5,582 nucleotides of DNA, from NCBI GenBank assembly GCA_003645605.1, contig QNAY01000109.1, positions 1-5,582 on the forward strand, in the 5' to 3' direction. Both the position numbers and the translations under genes were made by a program. Positions 1-5,553 of this stretch are shown here, one piece after another. Numbering within the stretch: the stretch's first letter is position 1; each line of letters begins with the position of its first letter. The notes under the pieces were generated by a model. That model made no database searches and was not told the DNA's origin. It worked only from the letters and a program-made list of their open reading frames with translations. The DNA comes from Thermodesulfobacteriota bacterium (lineage in GTDB: Bacteria; Desulfobacterota; Dissulfuribacteria; Dissulfuribacterales; UBA3076).

Positions 1-62
1 ATCACTTTATTGTTCCAATTTGTTAGCAGATACACATAATATGTCACAGTCATGGGCATTTA

Positions 63-90
63 AGATTTCTCCCTTCGGTCGAAATGACAA
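63..90. repeat. REP-like imperfect palindrome (GATTTCTC...GAAATGACA type)
   Basis: GATTTCTCCCTTCGGTCGAA at 64-83 is followed by ATGACAA. The arms ATTTC and GAAAT pair, with an inner CC-TTC-GG hairpin and two mismatches between. I recall this GTCATTTCGA-N-GAGAAATC form as an interspersed repeat in several environmental bacterial lineages. It lies 46 bp past the CDF stop and could act as a 3' RNA-stabilising or weak terminating hairpin. Confidence 0.55.
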
Positions 91-96
91 TATGGG

Positions 97-109
97 CGTG
101 AACGCTTAC
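97..109 (+). repeat. 13-bp interspersed motif, copy A
   Basis: CGTGAACGCTTAC occurs here and, as its exact reverse complement, at 3939-3951. It lies just outside the REP-like palindrome, downstream of the CDF gene. Confidence 0.7.
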
Positions 110-135
110 CATTTATTAAACCATCCTAACCCAGC

Positions 136-1347
136 TTATCCTGAAGGTCTGATTATCTCGACTCCGGCCTCTTTCAACAAGGCTATTGCTGTACCTTCAC
201 GCTTGCTGGCCACTGTAATCTGATCCGGTTTAAGGGAGAGTAACCATTTCCCCACCAGATATCCGCGCTTACGTTCTTCACGCCAGTAAGGGTTTTCTAT
301 AAATTCCCGTTTCTGGACCTTTCCTGTTTCTCGCTCCTTTGTCTCGATCAGGAACCATGGAGCCTTGGCAATATTTTCAGCCATCTTTCCTTCCGGACTG
401 GTAACGGGCATAACAGAATGTAAAATAGGGGACTGGCCGTAATGGGGCCTTATTCTTGACATAACCACCCTTGGAAACTGACTCAATATGTCCTCTTCCA
501 GGCTGTTTGATACCCGGTCGGCAATCTTATGTGACTTGGTTCCGAGAACCACGTCAAGATCCACAATAAAACGCCCGCCGGCAGTCCTGCTGAGACAGCG
601 CTCAACTTTTGAAATCAGTGGATGGGACTCCACCAGCTTTATGATGGCCCGCTCTGTGTCCCTGTCTATTGAGGCGTCTAAAAGGTCCTTTAATGCCATT
701 ATCAAAAGCTGTCCACCAGACCTGAAGACAAAAATAGACACAATGGCTGCTGCCCATCTATCCAGAGCATATCCGAAATGGGCGCCTATCAGACCCACAA
801 GCACCACTCCTGTAGAAAGACTATCTGCCAGATAATCCCTGGCGTCCGCAATCAGGGCGGGAGAATTCAGCCTTCTACCGGCACGGAGCTGGAAAAAACC
901 AAACAGCCACGACACCACCAGAGAACCCGCAGCAACCGGAAGGGCCAGAGAGACATCCGGGATTCTGTCAGGGCCGAATATTGCGTTTCGCCCAATCTCA
1001 TAGGCTGCCAACAGCACAGCCATAGAGATCACCAGTGTGGCCACGGTCTCCGCCTTGTAAAGACCGTAAGGAAATGAGGGATGGCGTTTCCCGGCCACCC
1101 AGAGGCCGACATACGCTGCCCCGGAAGCGAGTACGTCCGTGGCAGAGTGTATGGCATCACTAATCAGGGCCGTGCTGTTTGCAAAAACCCCTGCCAGGCC
1201 TTTTACCACAGCGAGCAAGAAATTCAGCCCCACAGAAAAGGCTGCCCTTCGTCGTGCTGTCTTAAGCCCTGAATCCTTGTTTGGTTTTGTCTCTGTCAAT
1301 TTATTGCCGATGTCGAAACTGGAAATTGGAAATTGGGGGAAACACAA
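136..1347 (-). CDS. Cation diffusion facilitator (CDF) transporter with C-terminal NifX/NifB-like domain
   Basis: This is an inner-membrane divalent-metal/proton antiporter of the CDF family, expected to export a metal such as Zn, Fe or Mn. Six hydrophobic segments lie at about residues 37-55, 57-83, 101-122, 132-152, 163-190 and 195-212. The transport-site motifs are H67xxxD71 (within DAIHSATD) in TM2 and D171xxxD175 (within ADARDYLAD) in TM5; the family's PYG..KAE signature follows TM2 at 93-100. A cytoplasmic CDF C-terminal domain covers about 226-302. The last ~95 residues (309-402) are extra for this family: APWFLIE, a VQKREFIENP strand and LLKEAGVEIIRP resemble dinitrogenase iron-molybdenum cofactor (NifX/NifB C-terminal) domains. 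The start is uncertain: no ATG or GTG is available, only TTG at 1347, which lies inside a repeat, or TTG at 1299 (codon 17), which gives a more natural N-terminus. Neither has a good Shine-Dalgarno site. It is the last minus-strand gene, 108 bp after comEC. The CDF assignment is firm; the metal is not determined. Confidence 0.9.
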   Translation of the reverse strand: MCFPQFPISSFDIGNKLTETKPNKDSGLKTARRRAAFSVGLNFLLAVVKGLAGVFANSTALISDAIHSATDVLASGAAYVGLWVAGKRHPSFPYGLYKAETVATLVISMAVLLAAYEIGRNAIFGPDRIPDVSLALPVAAGSLVVSWLFGFFQLRAGRRLNSPALIADARDYLADSLSTGVVLVGLIGAHFGYALDRWAAAIVSIFVFRSGGQLLIMALKDLLDASIDRDTERAIIKLVESHPLISKVERCLSRTAGGRFIVDLDVVLGTKSHKIADRVSNSLEEDILSQFPRVVMSRIRPHYGQSPILHSVMPVTSPEGKMAENIAKAPWFLIETKERETGKVQKREFIENPYWREERKRGYLVGKWLLSLKPDQITVASKREGTAIALLKEAGVEIIRPSG

Positions 1348-1361
1348 AGATGTAGATGCAT
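1296..1361 (-). other. Possible 21-codon leader ORF ahead of the CDF gene
   Basis: An ATG at 1361-1359 inside repeat copy 1 opens a 21-codon frame that ends with TGA at 1298-1296. That TGA overlaps the in-frame CDF TTG at 1299-1297 as TTGA. An AGG sits only three bases before the ATG. This may be chance created by the repeat; copy 2 does not keep the same frame. Confidence 0.2.
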
Positions 1362-1366
1362 TACCT

Positions 1367-1401
1367 AATTTCCAGTTTCCAGTTTCCAGTTTCCAGTTTC
1401 C
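1367..1401. repeat. TTTCCAG heptamer tandem array
   Basis: Five near-perfect 7-bp units run here: AATTTCC, then AGTTTCC four times. They form the outer arm of composite repeat copy 1. The unit contains no stop codon in any of the six frames. Confidence 0.9.
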
Positions 1402-1455
1402 AACATAACAAAGTGTAAACTACTTTTGACTTGTCGTGAAGGACGTTGACCAAAT

Positions 1456-3912
1456 TTACAAATTGTGAGCCAGATAAGTATCAACCGAGATCTCATCACC
1501 ATTTGTTTCAACACTAACTGTCCCGTCAAGATCAGTCCTCAGGAGATTACTTCCGGTATTCCTGTATCTTTCCAGGACCTGAGGGGTTGGAAGTTTCAGA
1601 CTATTCCTCCACCCCACAGGCACAATCGCTATTTCAGGTCGAATTTGCCCAACGAATTCACTGCTGCTGGATGTTTTGCTGCCGTGATGCGGCACAACTA
1701 ATATATCAACGGGCCCAAGTCCATCTTTCAACAGGCATTGTTCCCTGGTCCTGCCTATATCCCCTGTAAGGAGTATCGAGCGCTTTCCATAGTCCAATTC
1801 AACCACCAGTGATCTGCCATTACGGCCACAGGCACCCTCGCACCCAGTGGAAGGCCAGACCTTTACCATAACGTCTCCTACATACTCCGTCCCGCCTTTT
1901 CGCCACACTCTGTGCCTGACCCCGCGCCTGGCACAGGCCTCAAGGAGTTGCTTCCAGGAATAATTTTTTGAAATATCTTCATTGGTCCAGAGTTCTCCCA
2001 CTGGAAATTGCCTCACAAGGGCGGCAAGACCGCCCATGTGATCCTGCTCAGGGTGAGACAGTATAATAACGTCTATTTTTCTATAACCAAGGTGTCTGAT
2101 AAACGGCGCGACTATCCTTTCTCCTGTATCAAAATACGGGCTTCTCAGACCTCCCCCATCCATTACCATGAGCTTCCCTTCCGGAAGCTCCACTACCTGT
2201 GATGTCCCCTGGCCAACATCCAGCACGTGAAGTTTCAGGCTTTCCTGATGGGAAAGGTCCCACTCCCTGTATGCAGAAGCTGACAAAAGGAGAGCAAAGA
2301 GCATTACGGCCAAGGCCCTGGAAATCTTCCATTGTTTCATCAAGGCAACAGATCCCAGAAAAAGATAGAAAAGAGATATCTGCAAAACACTTGGCCTTGG
2401 GACCCATATAGCAGACCAGCTCCATGTTGAAACAAAATTTATGAAAATAACCAGATAATTCAAAAACCAGCCCACCCCTTGCCATAGGCCTGATGTCACT
2501 TCCGGGAAGAAGGGCAGCAGGATTGTTCCACACAACAAACCGGGGAGAATGACAAAACTCGTCACCGGCACTACCAAAAGGTTGGTCAGTAATCCCACAA
2601 GGCATACCCGCTGAAAGTGCCATGTCACAAAAGGTGTTGTAGCAAGTGTCGCAATCAGAGTTACCAGGATAAAGCCTTTTATATAGATCCAAAAAGTCTT
2701 TTGACCATCCTTTTTTTTCTCCTTTGGCACTGATCTCAGGTATGAAGAAAATATGATCAGAAAAAAGACTGCCGTGAAGGAGAGCTGAAAAGATATGCCA
2801 AAAAGGTACAAGGGATTAAAAATGAGCAAAGCCCATGCTGCCAGGGCAAGAGAATTAAGAGGTGTCTGCGGCATGTCAATCAGAAAGGCCGTACCGAATG
2901 CAAGGATCATTACCATCGCCCGCACGGCAGAAGGTGAAAAACCGGCCAGACCCGCATAAGTCACCGCCCCTATCAGTGCCAGGGATGTGGCAATTTTCTT
3001 CACAGGGAACCTGAGTGTAATCCACTCCGACCTGAGAAGTAAGGCCCTTGCAAGACCGCCGATTAACAGGGCGGCCAGGGCCATGTGTATGCCTGATACA
3101 GCCAGCAGGTGGCCGATTCCGGCCCTGGCAAACGCCTCTTTGAGATTTTTGGATAACCATGCCCTCTCGCCAAGTAACAGGGCCATGGCAATACCCCTGG
3201 CAGGTCCGTCAAGACAGCGGTCTATGCCCAGCATGATTGCTCTCCGTCCTGATTCCAGCCAGTACCGGGGCAAAGACATGTCACTTGAGCTTTGGCTGTG
3301 CCCAACTTGGGAAAACCTGATGGGATGATTTACAAAACCCTTTACCATCACTCCCCTTATGGCCAACCAGTTTTCCTGATCAAAGGCCCCCGGCGTCTTG
3401 AAGTTTCTTACAGGACGAAGGCTTGCAGCAAAACGTATCCAGTCTCCCGGAGAGACGTCCTGGACACGTATTCCCAGTACCGTGAGGCCCATGATGCCTG
3501 AAACAGAAAGATCGCCTGAAGGGGTGTGACTTTCATAAGCAGCCACCAAAAGCCTCACTCCATCATTTGCAGGGAGTGGGGCACGTATCACCTGGCCGGT
3601 GATTATGTGTTTTCCCGGTGTGTTTGCAAGGCTGAGAAGATCCTGAGATTTGTCCTCCATGGACCTGCAGGACAAATCCAGATGCCAAAACCCCATGGAA
3701 AAAAGAACCAGGGCTGCGCCGATCCAAGGTAAAAGGATTCTTAAAATCCCCTTGGATGCACCCTTTGAGCATGCACCAAACAGGAGCAATCCGGATCCGA
3801 ATGCGACAATGATGCACAGAAACCAGCCGGACAACTCCGGATATCCAGTGTGGGCAGCAACGATTCCGAGCCCGAATGGGAGAAGCAGCAGGGCTAATGG
3901 ACTGGGAGACAC
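1456..3912 (-). CDS. comEC: ComEC/Rec2 family DNA internalization (competence) protein
   Basis: This is the inner-membrane channel that moves single-stranded transforming DNA into the cytoplasm. At 818 residues it has the full three-part ComEC layout. An N-terminal region has membrane segments and a soluble beta-rich (DUF4131/OB-type) part to about residue 190. The polytopic Competence domain covers about 225-530 and contains the hallmark LLGERAWL and HLLAVSGIHM (268-277). A C-terminal metallo-beta-lactamase-like domain runs from about 560, with LDVGQG (D565 to G569), HPEQDH (H620, D624, H625), TGD (D718) and PHHG (H742, H743). These metal-ligand positions are present, so the nuclease-like domain may be active, as in full-length ComECs. 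The start is GTG at 3912, directly after an in-frame TAA two codons upstream; there is no clear Shine-Dalgarno site. The gene is isolated between two inverted copies of a repeat, with no comEA or pilus gene in view. No frameshift or truncation is visible. Confidence 0.96.
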   Translation of the reverse strand: MSPSPLALLLLPFGLGIVAAHTGYPELSGWFLCIIVAFGSGLLLFGACSKGASKGILRILLPWIGAALVLFSMGFWHLDLSCRSMEDKSQDLLSLANTPGKHIITGQVIRAPLPANDGVRLLVAAYESHTPSGDLSVSGIMGLTVLGIRVQDVSPGDWIRFAASLRPVRNFKTPGAFDQENWLAIRGVMVKGFVNHPIRFSQVGHSQSSSDMSLPRYWLESGRRAIMLGIDRCLDGPARGIAMALLLGERAWLSKNLKEAFARAGIGHLLAVSGIHMALAALLIGGLARALLLRSEWITLRFPVKKIATSLALIGAVTYAGLAGFSPSAVRAMVMILAFGTAFLIDMPQTPLNSLALAAWALLIFNPLYLFGISFQLSFTAVFFLIIFSSYLRSVPKEKKKDGQKTFWIYIKGFILVTLIATLATTPFVTWHFQRVCLVGLLTNLLVVPVTSFVILPGLLCGTILLPFFPEVTSGLWQGVGWFLNYLVIFINFVSTWSWSAIWVPRPSVLQISLFYLFLGSVALMKQWKISRALAVMLFALLLSASAYREWDLSHQESLKLHVLDVGQGTSQVVELPEGKLMVMDGGGLRSPYFDTGERIVAPFIRHLGYRKIDVIILSHPEQDHMGGLAALVRQFPVGELWTNEDISKNYSWKQLLEACARRGVRHRVWRKGGTEYVGDVMVKVWPSTGCEGACGRNGRSLVVELDYGKRSILLTGDIGRTREQCLLKDGLGPVDILVVPHHGSKTSSSSEFVGQIRPEIAIVPVGWRNSLKLPTPQVLERYRNTGSNLLRTDLDGTVSVETNGDEISVDTYLAHNL

Positions 3913-3938
3913 GTGTTATGCGTAGGCAGTCTTTTTTC

Positions 3939-3951
3939 GTAAGCGTTCACG
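3939..3951 (-). repeat. 13-bp interspersed motif, copy B
   Basis: GTAAGCGTTCACG on the plus strand is the exact reverse complement of 97-109. It lies between the comEC start and composite repeat copy 2, preceded on the plus strand by a CTTTTTTC run. Confidence 0.7.
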
Positions 3952-3957
3952 GAACAT

Positions 3958-4060
3958 TGAAATTGGAAAATAGAAATTGGAAATTGGAAATTAGGTAATG
4001 CATCTACATCTTTGTGTTTTCCCCAATTTCCAGTTTCGACATCGGCATCAAATTCGACAA
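3958..4060 (+). repeat. Composite heptamer-core repeat, copy 2
   Basis: Read on the plus strand, GAAATTG-type units (3958-3992) lead into the same core as copy 1 (35 bp identical at 3985-4019). One mismatch follows, then CCCC, a single AATTTCC, AGTTTCGACATCGGCA, and a fading match up to AAATTCGACA. It sits upstream of comEC and is inverted relative to copy 1. The arms GAAATTGGAAATTGG and CCAATTTCCAGTTTC pair at 14 of 15 positions. No coding potential is apparent. Confidence 0.9.
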
Positions 4061-4086
4061 TACACTCTTTTTCAAAAAAGTGTAAA
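4057..4086 (-). promoter_or_regulatory. Possible sigma70-like promoter for comEC
   Basis: On the minus strand TTTACA (4086-4081, five of six to TTGACA) is followed after 18 bp by TATTGT (4062-4057, four of six to TATAAT). It would place transcription start about 140 bp upstream of the comEC GTG, with the composite repeat in the leader. The A/T-rich context makes chance matches easy. Confidence 0.25.
4061..4084. other. A/T-rich hairpin between tmk and comEC
   Basis: TACACTCTTTTT pairs with AAAAAAGTGTA: five outer pairs, a T-A pair, one C/A mismatch, then T-A pairs around a tiny loop. It lies 47 bp past the tmk stop and could mark the transcript end. It lacks a GC-rich stem and a following U-run, so a canonical intrinsic terminator is not claimed. 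Confidence 0.5.
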
Positions 4087-4125
4087 CTGGTGAATGAAGG
4101 ATGCCAACTCGTCTTATCTTTCCCA

Positions 4126-4153
4126 AATTTCTAATTTCTAATTTCTAATTTCA
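4126..4153. repeat. AATTTCT heptamer tandem array overlapping the tmk 3' end
   Basis: Four 7-bp units run here: AATTTCT three times, then AATTTCA. The minus strand reads TTAGAAA-type units that encode the last residues of tmk (LKLEIRN) and its TAG stop at 4131-4133. Because 7 is not a multiple of 3 and each unit carries a TAG, three units give a stop in all three frames of that strand. Confidence 0.88.
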
Positions 4154-4763
4154 AATCTGACATCCTGTCCCACGCTGAGTTCAGCAATTCCTCCGGGGGA
4201 AGGCTGGCATCAATACGTACTACAAAGGGGTCGGAGAGGCTCTTGAAAATGCCGGCTACTTTTTTCAGATATGCAAGCTGTTCGAAATTGTCAGGTACCT
4301 CGCCACGGCTTTCCCTTATCCGCTTAATTGCCGCTTCCGGATCAAGTTCCAGCAGGAGTACAAGATCAGGCATCGGCGCAAATGTCTCATTTGTTTTTCT
4401 GATTGCTTCCGGATCAAGACCCCTGGCCCCCTGATATGCCATTGTAGAAAAGTAGTAGCGGTCGCAGACAACGATTTTTTCCTGTTCGAGAGACGGACGG
4501 ATAATCTTTTCCACATGCTCTTTTCTGTCTTTGAGGAAAAGTTCCAACTCTTCCTGCGGTGTCAGCCGCCCGGGTGCGGAAAAACTCCGGCGCAACTTTT
4601 TCCCCCAAGGACCGTCTGTGGGCTCAAAGGTGAAGATGGCAGGAAATCCTTTGTTTTTAAGACGAAGGTATATATTGCGGGCCAGCGTGGTCTTACCTGT
4701 GCCGTCAATACCTTCCACCACAACGAAGAATCCGCATGGTTTGTGACTACGGGACATCACCAT
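4131..4763 (-). CDS. tmk: Thymidylate kinase (dTMP kinase)
   Basis: It phosphorylates dTMP to dTDP with ATP in the cytoplasm, an essential step of dTTP synthesis. The 210 residues match the family length. The P-loop is GIDGTGKT (18-25), the dTMP-side motif is FEPTDGPWGKKLR (46-58), the DRY motif is CDRYYFSTMAYQG (100-112) and the beta-strand PDLVLLLELDP spans 132-142. The LID region (148-161, RIRESRGEVPDNFE) carries arginines, as expected for kinases with no arginine in the P-loop, but is not the textbook sequence. The ORF opens with ATG at 4763, yet a strong AGGAAGG (4765-4771) is one base from that ATG and seven bases from the third codon, ATG at 4757. The likelier start is therefore 4757, which overlaps the Smr stop as TGATG. 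The last seven residues and the TAG stop are encoded by a heptamer array, so the native C-terminus may have been altered. A broader nucleoside-monophosphate kinase role is possible but less likely. Confidence 0.93.
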   Translation of the reverse strand: MVMSRSHKPCGFFVVVEGIDGTGKTTLARNIYLRLKNKGFPAIFTFEPTDGPWGKKLRRSFSAPGRLTPQEELELFLKDRKEHVEKIIRPSLEQEKIVVCDRYYFSTMAYQGARGLDPEAIRKTNETFAPMPDLVLLLELDPEAAIKRIRESRGEVPDNFEQLAYLKKVAGIFKSLSDPFVVRIDASLPPEELLNSAWDRMSDLKLEIRN

Positions 4764-5539
4764 ACCTTCCTGCCTGTTTTTTTGCGTCTGCGTTTTGCCG
4801 AACGCCTTCTCAGAAGCACATAGGTAACGCCTGCACCGCCATCCCAGATGGGCGCGCTGCTAAAGGACAGAATAAAGCGCCTGTAGGGCCCGTTGGTGAG
4901 CCATTTTATCACGACTCCCTTAAGGACGGGTTTCCCTGGGGATGATAGTCCCCTTCCGTGAACAAAGGCAACGCATCTCTTGTTCTCTAAAAGGGCCTGG
5001 GCAAGAAAATCCTCACATGCTGAAAGGGCCGCGACTGAGTCCATGCCATGCAATTCACAATAGGCCTGAACTGCAAAGGCCCCCTTGTGAAGTCTGCTCG
5101 TAAGTTCAGGATTATCACCGGTCCAGGTCCATTCCACATATTCAGGAGCGTGATGAACAGGGAAAGGCTTTTTGCCATCAACAAGGGCCTTAAGCTCCTT
5201 GAATATCAATGTTTGTTCATCCTCATGCATAAGGGCGAATTTCTTCGGAGATGGATTCGGGGCCTCCTTGATTTTGGTCGAGTCCAACGGTTTTACGTCT
5301 GTTGTTGCCTGGAGGAAAAGTTTTGTTTCTTGATATTCATGAGTCAGCTCCGGCAATGAGGGTTCCATCTCCGGACAATTCGAAAGTCTATTATTGGCTG
5401 AAGAGCTCTCCTTTGTTAAAAGTGCGTGCTTTTTAGCCTTTGAGATCAATTGTCCCAAATCTGAAAAAGGTCGAATTGCCAAGGGCTCAGTATTCCTGTT
5501 TGGTTGTCGATGCCATCTGTTGTCCCGCATCTTATGCAC
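4757..5539 (-). CDS. Smr-domain (MutS2 C-terminal-like) protein
   Basis: This is a predicted nucleic-acid-binding or nicking protein. Stand-alone Smr proteins of this kind act as endonucleases, and E. coli SmrB cleaves mRNA at collided ribosomes. The Smr domain covers about residues 145-246: the lead-in NPELTSRLHKGAFAVQAY, then CELHGM (161-166; the usual DLHG aspartate is Glu here), VHGRG (193-197), SPGKPVLKGVVIKWL (200-214) and the final strand GAGVTYVLLRR (235-245). Residues 1-125 are hydrophilic, probably poorly ordered, and not recognised. The C-terminus is a very basic tail, RRRSAKRRRKKTGRKVW (244-260), plausible for RNA or DNA contact. The start is either GTG at 5539 or ATG at 5530; ATG has GGGTG six bases upstream and is slightly favoured. 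The TGA stop overlaps the tmk start, so the pair is translationally coupled. The family is clear, but the substrate cannot be read from the sequence. Confidence 0.88.
   Translation of the reverse strand: MHKMRDNRWHRQPNRNTEPLAIRPFSDLGQLISKAKKHALLTKESSSANNRLSNCPEMEPSLPELTHEYQETKLFLQATTDVKPLDSTKIKEAPNPSPKKFALMHEDEQTLIFKELKALVDGKKPFPVHHAPEYVEWTWTGDNPELTSRLHKGAFAVQAYCELHGMDSVAALSACEDFLAQALLENKRCVAFVHGRGLSSPGKPVLKGVVIKWLTNGPYRRFILSFSSAPIWDGGAGVTYVLLRRRSAKRRRKKTGRKVW
4765..4771 (-). promoter_or_regulatory. Ribosome binding site deciding the tmk start
   Basis: On the minus strand AGGAAGG reads directly into T-ATG-GTG-ATG. Spacing is one base to the first ATG (4763) and seven to the second (4757), so the second is the better initiator. 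The site lies inside the last codons of the Smr gene (GRKVW), so ribosomes finishing Smr are placed at the tmk start. Confidence 0.7.
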
Positions 5540-5553
5540 CCGTTTACAGACAA

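Larger units (their letters stand above)
1295..1401 (-). repeat. Composite heptamer-core repeat, copy 1
   Basis: Read on the minus strand, this element starts with four GGAAACT units and a GGAAATT. A core follows (AGGTAATGCATCTACATC and onward to GTGTTT), then a C-run, two AATTTCC units and AGTTTCGACATCGGCA. Bases 1340-1374 (35 bp) are identical to 3985-4019 in inverted orientation. The GGAAATT and AATTTCC arms are complementary, so the whole can fold as a stem-loop around the core. The element fills the comEC-CDF spacer and overlaps the first ~17 codons of the longest CDF reading frame. Compared with copy 2 it has one extra AATTTCC unit. Confidence 0.9.
3913..4130. other. tmk-comEC spacer made mostly of repeats
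   Basis: From high to low coordinates this 218-bp spacer holds: the end of the AATTTCT array, a short unexplained stretch (4089-4122), the A/T hairpin and weak promoter-like pair, composite repeat copy 2, the 13-mer, and a short leader with no visible Shine-Dalgarno before the comEC GTG. No RNA gene or further coding sequence was recognised. Confidence 0.7.

Noticed and set aside
35..45. Palindrome ACATAATATGT as an operator
   Set aside because: Eleven A/T-rich bases with a one-base centre, not near any gene start in the window; easily due to chance.
20..223. A 67-codon plus-strand reading frame at the left edge
   Set aside because: It runs through the REP-like palindrome and antisense to the CDF 3' end, has no ribosome site and no recognisable protein character.
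1319..1401. CRISPR-like array
   Set aside because: The repeat units are contiguous 7-mers without spacers, and no cas gene is present.
1401..1422. A lac-promoter-like stretch (TTTACACTTTGTTATGTT on the minus strand) ahead of the CDF gene
   Set aside because: The -35-like TTTACA has no acceptable -10 hexamer at 16-18 bp; the resemblance is superficial.
2129..2692. A 187-codon minus-strand frame inside comEC
   Set aside because: It lies wholly within the continuous, motif-complete comEC frame; its Cys/Gly-rich composition is typical of an out-of-frame translation.
1295..4060. A complete transposon carrying comEC as cargo between terminal inverted repeats
   Set aside because: There is no transposase, no visible target-site duplication, and each repeat is itself a self-complementary unit rather than a simple transposon end.
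4061..4084. Canonical intrinsic terminator for tmk
   Set aside because: The stem is A/T-rich and lacks a GC base and a trailing U-run in the tmk direction, so it is listed only as a hairpin.
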